From the NCBI GenBank assembly GCA_947479535.1, contig CANJZQ010000027.1, positions 1 through 33,435 of the forward strand: a stretch of DNA of 33,435 bases, given 5' to 3'. Made by a program: the position numbers and the translations under genes. Source of the DNA: Oligoflexales bacterium. GTDB lineage: Bacteria > Bdellovibrionota_B > Oligoflexia > Oligoflexales > RGVZ01. Positions 23,587-31,706 of this stretch are shown piece after piece; the stretch's first letter is position 1; each line of letters opens with the position of its first letter. Below the pieces are notes generated by a model that was not told where the DNA came from, ran no database searches, and worked only from the letters and a program-made list of their open reading frames with translations.

Positions 23587-24029
23587 GCTCCCTGGGAATC
23601 GTCGATCAGCTTCTGGAAGCCGGTCATCATGAGGGGCAGGTTGGCTTTGGCCACCTGGTCGGTGATGACGCTTGGGATCAGGCCCTTGAATTTGATGTCC
23701 AGTTTGTAGGTGGCGTGGGTCTTGGTTTTGTCCTTCCCCTTCTGCTTAAAGGTCCAGGATCCATTATTGGACTTGAGGATGTTCGAGTCGTCCAGGGTCC
23801 ACCAGATCTTCTTTGGGCCGTCCTCGAACATGTTCAAGACGTAAAAGAAGGTTTTTACGATGTTGAGTTCGTACCGGACTTGGCAGACCGAGCCTTTCTC
23901 CTTTGGAGGTAGAACATCGATCCGGGTAACCCCCGGCAAATACTTGGGGTATTTATCGTATTTTTTGATACCTTCAAAAACCAATTCAAGGGACCCGTTG
24001 AAAGTCGTTTCCGTTTCCAGGCTTGCCAT
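23583..24029 (-). CDS. SRPBCC-family protein (Coq10/RatA-like)
   Basis: A 148-residue START/SRPBCC-fold protein. The N-terminus (MASLETETTFNGSLELVFEG) followed by KYDKYPKYLPGVTRIDVLP matches the first strand and helices of the polyketide-cyclase/Coq10 branch, which in bacteria includes RatA-type toxins and ubiquinone-binding proteins. TLDDSNILKSNNGSWTFKQ forms the middle sheet and LPLMMTGFQKLIDD the long C-terminal helix. The cavity ligand cannot be read from sequence. Its minus-strand leader runs toward the khpA region, so the promoter lies between 24030 and 24130. Confidence 0.75.
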   Translation of the reverse strand: MASLETETTFNGSLELVFEGIKKYDKYPKYLPGVTRIDVLPPKEKGSVCQVRYELNIVKTFFYVLNMFEDGPKKIWWTLDDSNILKSNNGSWTFKQKGKDKTKTHATYKLDIKFKGLIPSVITDQVAKANLPLMMTGFQKLIDDSQGA

Positions 24030-24133
24030 GCTTGACTCCCTTCCTTGCAGATCAGTAATCTTGAATGCAGGTGTATCTGTTCTGGTCGCTGTGAATATTT
24101 GCTGTGAACACTCTACGCTGGACTGACGCTTAT

Positions 24134-24400
24134 ATGGATAATGCTATGACAAATGATGAAGTGTCGATGAAAGAGTTGGTTGAGTTTATTGCCAAGGCCC
24201 TGGTCGACGAAGTTGGCCGGATCGAGATCAACGAGATCGCTGGCAACCAGACCAACATCATTGAACTCAAAGTCGCGAAGGAAGACATCGGCAAGGTGAT
24301 CGGCCGCCAGGGCCGGACTGCTGACGCCATCCGCACGATCTTGAATTGCGCTGCGGCGAAGCTCTCGAAGCGTTACATCCTCCAGATCATTGACGAATAG
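24134..24400 (+). CDS. khpA: KH-domain RNA-binding protein KhpA
   Basis: An 88-residue single type II KH protein. MKELVEFIAKALVD followed by IELKVAKEDIGKVIGRQGRTADAIR contains the GxxG loop (GRQG) that grips RNA. KhpA works as a homodimer or with KhpB and affects mRNA and small-RNA fate and cell elongation. The start could be ATG 24134, ATG 24146 or an ATG at 24170 with family-like MKELVE; none has a convincing Shine-Dalgarno sequence, and a GTG at 24104 is less likely. The downstream nagZ begins 15 bases after the stop, which suggests a shared transcript. KhpA is often found near rpsP-rimM-trmD, which is not the case here. Confidence 0.85.
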   Translation: MDNAMTNDEVSMKELVEFIAKALVDEVGRIEINEIAGNQTNIIELKVAKEDIGKVIGRQGRTADAIRTILNCAAAKLSKRYILQIIDE

Positions 24401-24415
24401 ATCTTGGCAGGAACA

Positions 24416-25432
24416 ATGAATCAGGACGCGGCCAGCGCTATTATTGCTGGTGCCATCGAGTCAATGGCGCTGTCTCGGGAAGAGGCAGCGTTTTTTGCGT
24501 CCGAAGCCACCGCCGGGATCACCCTTTTCCGGCGGAACATCCCTCAAGATCAGACTTGTTATGAGGCGACTTCTGCACTGATGGGGCAACTGCAGGCAAC
24601 GCGTCCTGCAGGGGCACCGCCGATGATCGTTGCCATCGATCAGGAGGGGGGCCGCGTCGCACGGATGCCCAAGGCCCATTTTCCTGACTTGGGCGCACCT
24701 CAAAGGATCAGCGGCGGCGGTTTCGATCCGGCCTGCCTTGCCGTTCTTGAAAGTTACGGAATGGAAGTGGGACGTGCGCTGCTCAAAGCCGGCGTGAACG
24801 TCAATTTCGCTCCGGTCCTGGACATCTTGACTGAACCGACCAACACCGCCATCGGCGACCGTGTATTTGGCACCGACGCCGAATCAGTTTGTTGCCGTGC
24901 CGGCGCCTTTTTGGACGGGATGCAGTCCACTGGAATTCTGGGGTGCTTGAAGCATTTTCCGGGACAAGGCGACGCTCAGGTGGATACCCACATGGGGGCT
25001 GCGGTCATTGATTTACCACGCAGCATTTTGGACAAACGCGAGTTCGTTCCTTTTCGTGGCATGGTCCGCAAGGTCGACATGGTGATGATTTCCCACGCGA
25101 TCTATCCGCACCTCTCGCGGCGTGAAGCCAGTCGTTCCCCCGAAATCATCGATGGCCTGCTGCGCACTGAGTTTGGATTTGAAGGCGTCGTGGTCAGCGA
25201 TGACATGACGATGGGCGCGATTCCCCAAGACGAAAAACAGTGGCAACAGGCTCTCGTTGAAGCCGTCGTCGCCGGCACTGACTTGTTGCTGATCTGCCGT
25301 CATATTGAACGCTGCCGCCTGGCAATCGAAGCGCTGCGCGCCGAGTCGGCAAAAAGTCCGGCATTTACCACGACTCTTGAAACCGCCGCATCACGCGTCA
25401 TGAACCTGCGCCGTCAACTCGCCACGTCCTGA
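24416..25432 (+). CDS. nagZ: Beta-N-acetylhexosaminidase NagZ (GH3)
   Basis: A 338-residue cytosolic glycoside hydrolase that releases N-acetylglucosamine from peptidoglycan recycling products. FAPVLDI, GDRVFGTD, KHFPGQGDAQVDTH and VVSDDMTMGAI are the GH3/NagZ landmarks. Asp190 and His192 form the catalytic dyad in the DTH motif and Asp262/Asp263 in SDD include the nucleophile. The usual His in KHFPGHG is Gln here. AGGA is only 3 bases before ATG 24416, so translation may partly depend on khpA. The TGA stop (25430-25432) lies at the edge of palindromic element copy C. Length matches the family (about 340). Confidence 0.85.
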   Translation: MNQDAASAIIAGAIESMALSREEAAFFASEATAGITLFRRNIPQDQTCYEATSALMGQLQATRPAGAPPMIVAIDQEGGRVARMPKAHFPDLGAPQRISGGGFDPACLAVLESYGMEVGRALLKAGVNVNFAPVLDILTEPTNTAIGDRVFGTDAESVCCRAGAFLDGMQSTGILGCLKHFPGQGDAQVDTHMGAAVIDLPRSILDKREFVPFRGMVRKVDMVMISHAIYPHLSRREASRSPEIIDGLLRTEFGFEGVVVSDDMTMGAIPQDEKQWQQALVEAVVAGTDLLLICRHIERCRLAIEALRAESAKSPAFTTTLETAASRVMNLRRQLATS

Positions 25433-25645
25433 GCGCCACCCGTCATCCTGAACGCCACCCCGTCATCCTGAGCGTCAACCCGTCATCCTGAGCGAATGCG
25501 AAGGATCCTCTCTTCCGCGTTGAAGAAAGGATTCTTCGGCCTTCGGCCTCAGAATGACGGGAGAAGAAAGGATTCTTCGGCCTTCGGCCTCAGAATGACG
25601 GGAGAAGAAAGGATTCTTCGGCCTTCGGCCTCAGAATGACGAGGT
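25430..25645 (+). repeat. Interspersed palindromic element, copy C (both arms tandemly expanded)
   Basis: Left arm: 20-bp spaced units of CCCGTCATCCTGAGCG type from about 25430 to 25490, ending in GCGAATGCGAAGGATCC and TCTCTTC. Right arm: three near-identical 41-bp units beginning GAAGAAAGGATTCTTCGGCC at 25522, 25563 and 25604, each carrying CCTTCGGCCTCAGAATGACG, the reverse complement of the left-arm style. It is located between convergent nagZ and the lipase gene. The left arm starts in the nagZ stop codon. Confidence 0.85.
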
Positions 25646-25691
25646 GCGGCGCAGGATCACGGGTTAAGAAAAGATCTTCCCATTCACACGC

Positions 25692-26804
25692 TTAAAAAGA
25701 TTGAGTGCTGCCGCTGAACATGGCCGTTTTGATTTTGGCGATGTAGCCACCCATGAAGTGATCCGTGATTTTCTTCGGCAACGAAATTGCGCCGGGACGA
25801 TTACCGACCCGCATCGCATCATCACCCGGGCTGAAGTCGGACCCAGCGGGGATTTGATCCAAGGCATCCTTCAACTCCTGATAGCCCTCTTCAGATCCAG
25901 CCAGTTCATCGGGAATCGGGGCCGCAGAAATATCGCCAACGCCGCCGTTACTTCCGTTGCCGGCAAGGGCCGCATCGAAACGGAAATCGACAAAACCTTC
26001 CCGCAACCAGACGAGGGAGCCAAAGTGGGTCAACCGGTGCGGCTGGGTCGTCACAAGATCAAGGTCGTTCACAACCCGGTAGAAGCGCCCAAGAAACTCG
26101 CTACGCATATATTTGGCAAGAGTTCTATCCGCGATCAATGGCTGTCCAAAGGTCACGATTCTGGCGATCTTCGGCGGGTGGCGAAAGAGCCTGTTGCGAG
26201 AATTATCCCAACCGTAAGTCGCTGCAAGGGCGCCGCCAAGGCTGTGCCCCGTAACCCACAAAGTCTTTCCTGCAGCCCGGTGCCTTTGAAGCGTCCTATC
26301 CACTTCATTGCTCATCTGCGTCCAGGCTTTATAAAAACCGGTGTGGATTGCGCCTTCACGCACGTCTGTCTGGCGGATCCTGAAATCAACGATCCAGTCC
26401 CGCAGGCTCAACATGTTCGTTCCGCGAAAGGACAGAATCACACAGTTTTCGTTGGATGAAACAAATGCATTCATGGACCGCGAGTCAATGACATCAGTGT
26501 TGGGATAGCCCCAGCCACGCATGGTTTGTTTGACTTCATCAGAATTGGCGTAAGCCAGTTTGCTGGCAAGAGCGTTGGACGCAATGATGCGCCATTGATC
26601 GCCGTTCAAGCGCTCTTCACCGGGAGCGCTGCCCGGGGCAGATTCAAAATCTCCGAAAGCGCAAGAAATCTCCTGCGCCTCATCCGCACTCCTCAGAGGA
26701 GCCGATGGTGTCCTGGTTTTGCATGAAGTTGTCCCGAAGGCGATGAATAGAAGTGCGGTAAAAAAATTGGCCGTCCGGATGTGGTTCTTTGTCCGTTCAA
26801 TCAT
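25692..26804 (-). CDS. Class 3 (fungal-type) lipase lipoprotein
   Basis: A 370-residue predicted lipoprotein with signal peptide ending TTSC (Cys28). The alpha/beta-hydrolase body begins with NAFVSSNENCVILSFRGTN and IHTGFYKAW, and GHSLGGALA contains the nucleophile Ser188. VTFGQPLIAD and NDLDLVTTQPH carry the catalytic Asp, and a downstream His (LTHFGS or TDHFMGG) completes the triad. These motifs match the lipase class 3 (PF01764) family, which hydrolyse acylglycerols. A 70-residue Gly/Asp-rich C-terminal region follows. AAGGGA lies 5 bases before ATG 26804 and the gene follows the M14 peptidase by 12 bases on the same strand. Anchoring on the envelope and digestion of external lipid is inference. 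Confidence 0.82.
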   Translation of the reverse strand: MIERTKNHIRTANFFTALLFIAFGTTSCKTRTPSAPLRSADEAQEISCAFGDFESAPGSAPGEERLNGDQWRIIASNALASKLAYANSDEVKQTMRGWGYPNTDVIDSRSMNAFVSSNENCVILSFRGTNMLSLRDWIVDFRIRQTDVREGAIHTGFYKAWTQMSNEVDRTLQRHRAAGKTLWVTGHSLGGALAATYGWDNSRNRLFRHPPKIARIVTFGQPLIADRTLAKYMRSEFLGRFYRVVNDLDLVTTQPHRLTHFGSLVWLREGFVDFRFDAALAGNGSNGGVGDISAAPIPDELAGSEEGYQELKDALDQIPAGSDFSPGDDAMRVGNRPGAISLPKKITDHFMGGYIAKIKTAMFSGSTQSF

Positions 26805-26816
26805 AAAAATCCCTTT

Positions 26817-27743
26817 TTATAGATTTGAAGCGATGTCCCTCGCGTCAGTCGACTTGATGAATTCATTCATGAATTCCATGATGCCCCGAGTGGTCCGTGC
26901 CGAGATTGTGTTGATCTGCGACGGGTGTGGCATCCGGCGGCGGTCGACTTCGATGGTCAATGCCGGCGCGCGGTGGCGCCAATAGACGAAGTCTGAAAAT
27001 TCACCCGAACTTGGATAGTCGTCGTAACTCTGGCGGGCCACCGTTCCAATGCTCCGCGCGGTGCGCCAAGCCAAGCGTGTCAAAAAAGGTGCGTCAGGTG
27101 GGGCATCCTTCGTGTGACACCATGGCCACAGGACTCCATCCGTTCCGGAGTGCAAGGCTATGGCTGCCTTGATGTCGATGGTGCCCGCATGGTTGCGCAC
27201 GGCCTGGGCTTCGGGCGTCTTGAACGATAAATGGTCCGGGCGCAGGGGATAGGAATAGTCCCGGTTGATGTCGCGATGGGCGGCATTATCCCGGGTTCCC
27301 ATTTCGTGGCCGTCCGGGTTGACCATGGGCTGGATATGAAACGTATAGCGCGCCAGCATGGTGGCGATTTCGGGGTGATGCTGATCTGCAATCAACGTCT
27401 CAATGAAATGCAGGGCGGATTCCGTCGCGATTTTCTCGTCGCCGTGATGTGTGGCATTGATCACGATTGCCGGTTTCGTGTTGCGGTTCTGTCCAGCGGC
27501 AAAACCGATAGACACAACCCCGATCTCGCGTCCCTGCAGGGACGTCCCAATCGTATGGTATTCGATCAGATCTGGCTCCCGAGCGGGCAGGGCTTTCAGC
27601 CAGGCTGTGATTTCAATCGCGCTGTGATACTTCAGCGGCCGGGATTTTACCGCCGCGGCAAGAATCCCAGGTGCTGCGACAGAGGCTTCTGCCAGTGGCG
27701 AGAAAAACAAGGCAACGGCGATGAAGGTGAATATTTTTTTCAC
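26817..27743 (-). CDS. M14-family zinc carboxypeptidase, secreted
   Basis: A 308-residue peptidase with an N-terminal signal peptide (about residues 1-22, cleaved near AEASVAA). Zinc ligands are visible: His100 and Glu103 in NATHHGDEK and His198 in AIALHSG. DINRDYSYPLRP supplies the substrate-binding Arg and TIEVDRR holds the catalytic Glu265. M14 enzymes remove C-terminal residues from peptides or act on peptidoglycan stem peptides; specificity is not visible. The start is GTG 27743, overlapping the preceding CorC-type gene stop by 4 bases (GTGA). The lipase follows 12 bases downstream. Secreted hydrolases in a run suggest nutrient scavenging or predation, which is inference. Confidence 0.85.
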   Translation of the reverse strand: MKKIFTFIAVALFFSPLAEASVAAPGILAAAVKSRPLKYHSAIEITAWLKALPAREPDLIEYHTIGTSLQGREIGVVSIGFAAGQNRNTKPAIVINATHHGDEKIATESALHFIETLIADQHHPEIATMLARYTFHIQPMVNPDGHEMGTRDNAAHRDINRDYSYPLRPDHLSFKTPEAQAVRNHAGTIDIKAAIALHSGTDGVLWPWCHTKDAPPDAPFLTRLAWRTARSIGTVARQSYDDYPSSGEFSDFVYWRHRAPALTIEVDRRRMPHPSQINTISARTTRGIMEFMNEFIKSTDARDIASNL

Positions 27744-29062
27744 GACTTGTTTGGTTCCGGTGAAACGGTGGTGGGTCCCTTGGCCGTGTGCACTGCCAGC
27801 AAGTGCACGCGGTGACGCGTGATTTGCAGGACCTCTACTTGCAGATTGCCGATGGTTAGTTTCTGCCCTGCTTCCGGCAATTGACCTAAACGTTGTGCGA
27901 CAAAGCCACCGATGGTGTCGGCATCTTGAATGTCATCTGGTGAGAAATAATCTTCGGGAATGCCAAACTCGTCGAAAAACTCGTAAATGTTCGTCGATCC
28001 CTGAACGTGAAAGACGCCATCCGAAATTTCAACGAAATTGGCTTCTTCGGTATCGTGTTCATCCTGAATCTCGCCCACGATTTCTTCCAGGATGTCTTCC
28101 AGGGTGACGATTCCTGCAGTGCCGCCGTATTCATCAATGACCACAGCCATGTGATTTTTGCTGCGTTTCAGGTCCTTGAAAACCTCGATGATCAATTTCG
28201 TTTCGGGAACGAAAAAGGGTGCCCGCATCAGTTTGCTGATTGAAAATTCACCAGGAATGCGGCCCCGGTGATGTGCATACTGCAGCAGATCCTTGACCAG
28301 GATGATGCCCACCACGTGGTCGATTGTTTCCTGGTAAACGGGAAGGCGTGAATGACCCGTCTCCAGGGCAACCTTCATCAATTCATCGAAAGTGACGTCT
28401 GAACCAAGGGCGTCGATGGCTGTGCGCGGGGTCATGATTTCGCGCACGCGGGTTTCACTCAGGTCGAAAACGCTGACGATCATTTCTTTTTTAGTCTCTT
28501 CGAGGACTCCTGCCTTTTCGCCTTCTTCGACCATGTACTCAATTTCTTCTTCGGTGATGGCGCGGTCGCGTTTGCCGGTGCCGCCGAATTTTTTCATCAC
28601 AGCAAGAGAAGCTTTCGCCATGGGCAAGACCAAAGGGAGCATGATCCATTGCAGGGCAGTCAGAAATCGCAGCGAACTCATGACGAGTTTGTCAGAGCGC
28701 GCAGAGGCATAGGCTTTCGGTATTAGCTTTCCGAAGACGAGAATCATCAAAAGGGTGATGATGGTGGCCAGGATGCCTGGTGCGTTGATTTTTTCGGAAT
28801 CAAAATGCAAGGCCAATGCCGACGAAATTGCGGCGATGATCAGCGTGTTGCTGATGACGATCGCCGCGTTGAGCCGTTCGGGGTGGGTCAGCCAAAGGTT
28901 GATTGCGCGGGCGTCACTGTCGTTGGCGTCTTCGAGGAGCTGCTTGCCCTTCATGAAACCGGCGGCAGTGACCGCAGAATCTGCAGCGGAAACCAACGCA
29001 TTGAGAATGGTCGCGCCAGCAATCAGCAAGATATATAAAAATCCGGTGTCACCGCCGTTCAT
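27740..29062 (-). CDS. CNNM/CorC-HlyC-type CBS membrane protein
   Basis: A 440-residue inner-membrane protein. The N-terminal 150 residues hold three or four helices of the DUF21/CNNM domain (ILLIAGATILNALVSAADSAVTAAG, AIVISNTLIIAAIS, LATIITLLMILVFGKLIPKA). A linker (AITEEEIEYMVEEGEKAG) leads to two CBS domains (about 205-330; EIMTPRTAIDAL, RLPVYQETIDHVVGIILVKDLL, VVIDEYGGTAGIVTLEDILEEIVGEIQDEHD), and a CorC_HlyC C-terminal domain (about 350-430). Proteins of this type are linked to magnesium or other cation export or efflux control. I chose ATG 29062 because GAGGAGATCGAC lies just upstream and it overlaps the ybeY stop by 4 bases; the longer 37-residue extension lacks support. Confidence 0.88.
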   Translation of the reverse strand: MNGGDTGFLYILLIAGATILNALVSAADSAVTAAGFMKGKQLLEDANDSDARAINLWLTHPERLNAAIVISNTLIIAAISSALALHFDSEKINAPGILATIITLLMILVFGKLIPKAYASARSDKLVMSSLRFLTALQWIMLPLVLPMAKASLAVMKKFGGTGKRDRAITEEEIEYMVEEGEKAGVLEETKKEMIVSVFDLSETRVREIMTPRTAIDALGSDVTFDELMKVALETGHSRLPVYQETIDHVVGIILVKDLLQYAHHRGRIPGEFSISKLMRAPFFVPETKLIIEVFKDLKRSKNHMAVVIDEYGGTAGIVTLEDILEEIVGEIQDEHDTEEANFVEISDGVFHVQGSTNIYEFFDEFGIPEDYFSPDDIQDADTIGGFVAQRLGQLPEAGQKLTIGNLQVEVLQITRHRVHLLAVHTAKGPTTVSPEPNKS

Positions 29063-29649
29063 GTCGATCTCCTCACGCAGGCTCGCCAATTTTGACCGGC
29101 ATCGTTCATGAGGATTTCCTGCTGGCGGAACATCAGGGCTTTTTCGGCCGGCTTTTGGTGATCGTGACCACAAAGGTGCAGGATTCCGTGGGCGAGCAGG
29201 AAACAGACCTCGCGTGCGACATCATGGCCATCTTCGCGGGCATTTTTGTTTGCAGCATCGAGGCAGACGATGATGTCCCCGAGCATTCTTTCATGCTCAA
29301 AAGAAACGAGGCCTTTTTTAGTGCCGCTCAGCATTTTGCTGTTTCTGCCTGCTGTTGGCGATTGTTTTGCCTTGTTCGTTTTTTCAACCAGCTTCGGGGT
29401 TGGCCATTCCATTAACGGAAACGACAAGACGTCGGTTGATTTGTCTTTGTTGCGGAATTCGCCATTGATCTGACGCATGGCAGTTGGACCGACAAAGTCG
29501 ATGTGGATATCAAGGTGGTTTACACCAAGGCGTTCTGCCATGTGCGAGACAAGTCCGCGGATGCGGCGTTCGTCGATTTTCCAGGAGCGAAGGCTGGAGC
29601 TGATTTGAACAGACGGAGGTTCCACTGGATCAGTCACCCGCACCCTCAT
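29059..29649 (-). CDS. ybeY: Endoribonuclease YbeY (16S rRNA 3'-end maturation)
   Basis: A 196-residue metal-dependent ribonuclease with the UPF0054 motif HGILHLCGHDH (His154, His158, His164), which binds the catalytic zinc. NKDKSTDVLSFPLM and the preceding strand match the family. YbeY takes part in 16S rRNA 3'-end processing and ribosome quality control. The typical E. coli length is about 155; the extra 35-40 residues lie between LSFPLMEW and the MLGDIIVCLD strand and are Lys/Ser/Thr-rich (about residues 82-120). The start overlaps the upstream small gene by 20 bases and the stop overlaps the CorC-type gene by 4 bases, an ordering (ybeY next to corC) common in many bacteria. Confidence 0.92.
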   Translation of the reverse strand: MRVRVTDPVEPPSVQISSSLRSWKIDERRIRGLVSHMAERLGVNHLDIHIDFVGPTAMRQINGEFRNKDKSTDVLSFPLMEWPTPKLVEKTNKAKQSPTAGRNSKMLSGTKKGLVSFEHERMLGDIIVCLDAANKNAREDGHDVAREVCFLLAHGILHLCGHDHQKPAEKALMFRQQEILMNDAGQNWRACVRRST

Positions 29650-29929
29650 TTGGATTCATTTTTTTATTGGCGCTTTTGATGGCAACGATTTTCGTCCCGT
29701 TGCCCAGGTCTGCCAATGGTGCCGTTGAATCGGTTCTGTTTTGCACCTTCAGTCCGCGAGACTCGCCGATTGGATTTGTGACCGTCATGGAGTCAAGGCT
29801 CGACACGCGGACTTTTGATTTGACCTCGGCCAGGTTCGTCGCCGCGGCAAGTTCAGCAACAGGCTGCGCTGAGTTCAGCAATGACTGCGAAATTTTGTTG
29901 GATAATGATTTTTTTGATTCGGTGTTCAT
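29630..29929 (-). CDS. Small hypothetical protein between trmB and ybeY
   Basis: A 99-residue Ser/Ala/Asn-rich protein. MNTESKKSLSNKISQSLLNS forms an N-terminal amphipathic stretch; the rest has AELAAATNLAEVKSKVRVSSLDSMTV and TDSTAPLADLGNGTKIVAIKSANKKMNPN. I do not recognise it. The start ATG 29929 has GGAAG upstream; a longer frame begins at 29974 but overlaps the trmB end. The 3' end overlaps ybeY by 20 bases. It lies inside a run of coupled genes, so it is probably co-expressed with trmB and ybeY. Confidence 0.5.
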   Translation of the reverse strand: MNTESKKSLSNKISQSLLNSAQPVAELAAATNLAEVKSKVRVSSLDSMTVTNPIGESRGLKVQNRTDSTAPLADLGNGTKIVAIKSANKKMNPNEGAGD

Positions 29930-29940
29930 GGACTTCCAGT

Positions 29941-30669
29941 TTAGCACATTCTGCCGTTGAGCGGCTTCTGCCACTGACCACCGTGCGGGGGGAGTCCCTG
30001 CAATCGGAAACGACGTTCGAATGTGCTTTCGTAGATGCGTCCGGCAAAAAAATCAACTGGTTCAATTGGCTTGAAACCTGCTCCCACAAAGGCTTCGCTG
30101 GCTTCGTTGAAATAGATTTCTTGGTCGGTCTTCATCCAGACAAAGCCCCCTGGCGACAATTTAGTCGCAAGCAGGGCTGCAAACTTCTGATCAACGAGGC
30201 GGTTTTTGCTTTGCGCCCGTTTGAGCCACGGATCTGGAAAGAAGATAATAAATCCATCAACTTCTCCGTCCGCGAAGACGGCGTCCATCGCCCGGGCATT
30301 TCCTAAAATCGTGGCGACGTTGGAATGGCCCTGGCGTACGGCGCGTTCTGCGGCGGTCACAACCCGTTTAAAGGTGATGTCCATTCCAATAAAGTCGGCG
30401 TCCTGGTGGTTTCCGGCCATCTGATTCAACGTCAGACCCAAATGGCAGCCAATTTCCACAATCAACTTTCGGTTTGACGGCGCCTGATTTCCGCGTTGAC
30501 GGCCAAAGGCCTCGCGCCACTGGCCGCGGCGGTCTTTTAGGGCTGACCCCTGCAACACTGGAATCGAGCCGTCGGCCAAAGCAGCGCTCATTTTCGCGAC
30601 GTAGGGATTTACCGAAGGATTTAGTGAGGACGAAATGTCCTTCAGGATGTCTGTCGGGCAGAGAGGCAT
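29941..30669 (-). CDS. trmB: tRNA (guanine-N7)-methyltransferase TrmB
   Basis: A 242-residue SAM-dependent methyltransferase making m7G46 in tRNA. LIVEIGCHLGLTLNQMA is the SAM-binding loop, FIGMDITFKRVV follows, and FFPDPWLKRAQSKNRLVDQ is the diagnostic TrmB FPDPWxKxxxxKxRLV signature. SPGGFVWMKTDQEIYFNE closes the fold. I chose ATG 30669 because upstream codons (to 30807) overlap RNase P RNA and would be a readthrough of that RNA; the Shine-Dalgarno sequence is weak. It lies directly downstream of the RNase P RNA on the same strand with no terminator visible, so co-transcription is plausible, and the next gene follows 11 bases later. Confidence 0.88.
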   Translation of the reverse strand: MPLCPTDILKDISSSLNPSVNPYVAKMSAALADGSIPVLQGSALKDRRGQWREAFGRQRGNQAPSNRKLIVEIGCHLGLTLNQMAGNHQDADFIGMDITFKRVVTAAERAVRQGHSNVATILGNARAMDAVFADGEVDGFIIFFPDPWLKRAQSKNRLVDQKFAALLATKLSPGGFVWMKTDQEIYFNEASEAFVGAGFKPIEPVDFFAGRIYESTFERRFRLQGLPPHGGQWQKPLNGRMC

Positions 30670-30740
30670 CTGGTGCTCGTGGTTTGTTGCAAATGATTGG
30701 CAATGCTGTTGGGAGAGGGGCCTGCTTGCCACATACTGGC

Positions 30741-31160
<420 letters not shown>

Positions 31161-31197
31161 GACCTGCTGTTTGCGAGCAGGCCCCTTCCCGTCGCGC

Positions 31198-31226
31198 AAT
31201 GTAGAGCCGACGGGGTTTTGTTGCAA
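31198..31226 (-). promoter_or_regulatory. Sigma70-type promoter for RNase P RNA
   Basis: On the minus strand TTGCAA (31226-31221), a 17-base spacer, then TACATT (31203-31198). Transcription would begin near 31192, just before GACGGGAAGGGGCC, the 5' strand of the outer flanking stem. The -10 and -35 are each close to consensus and the spacing is ideal. Confidence 0.65.
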
Positions 31227-31232
31227 GGGATT

Positions 31233-31556
31233 TTAAGGGATTTTAAAGCTGCCTTGTAGTTTTAATACGGCGTCGTAGTCATCATCCGGAGCCGTCCGGT
31301 TGCGGTGGTGCTCGCCGCAGCGCTCGCACTGGTAATGAATCATCAGCCCCTTGTTGCCGGTCGTTTCGTAACCGACCGGTTTTAAAAGCCCTTGGCAGGG
31401 GTTCGCCCGGTCTCCCGGGTTGATGTCGACGTGGCGAGAGTGCAGGCACCAGGTGCAATGGTCGCGACAGGTCTGGGGAGCAGGGGGTACTTCGCGCCCG
31501 CAAAATAGGCAGTTGAACCCATCGTTGACTTTGGTGAAACGCCCGTCAGCGCTCAT
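31233..31556 (-). CDS. RNHCP-domain zinc-binding protein
   Basis: A 107-residue protein of the RNHCP family (PF12647). The N-terminal FTKVNDGFNCLFCGREVPP gives a CxxC pair, followed by TCRDHCTWCLHSRHVDINPGDRANPC, in which the family RNHCPFC motif appears as RDHCTWC (Asn to Asp, Pro to Thr, Phe to Trp). A second CxxC (YQCERCGEHHRNR) follows, then an Asp-rich end. The zinc ligands are kept. The biochemical role of this family is not established. GAGG lies 10 bases before ATG 31556. It stands upstream of rnpB on the same strand, with rnpB having its own promoter. Confidence 0.85.
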   Translation of the reverse strand: MSADGRFTKVNDGFNCLFCGREVPPAPQTCRDHCTWCLHSRHVDINPGDRANPCQGLLKPVGYETTGNKGLMIHYQCERCGEHHRNRTAPDDDYDAVLKLQGSFKIP

Positions 31557-31627
31557 AAATGCGAGCCTCGAAATTCATTAAGTACCTGAAATAAAAGATT
31601 ATTTTAATTTCGGTTTGTATTTTTTGC

Positions 31628-31654
31628 TAAACAAACCTGCGTCTGCTCCGAAAC
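31628..31654 (+). promoter_or_regulatory. FliA-like promoter before the thrombospondin type 3-repeat lipoprotein
   Basis: TAAA (31628-31631), 15 bases, then TCCGAAAC (31647-31654), fitting the TAAA-N15-GCCGATAA scheme of FliA promoters, with four of eight -10 bases matching (CCGA core intact). It lies within an inverted repeat GGTTTGT/ACAAACC (31612-31637) that could be an operator. Confidence 0.45.
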
Positions 31655-31706
31655 GAGACCATCGGGTTCGTATTCTGCTGAAGGGATTATAGAGGATCAT
31701 TGGAAT

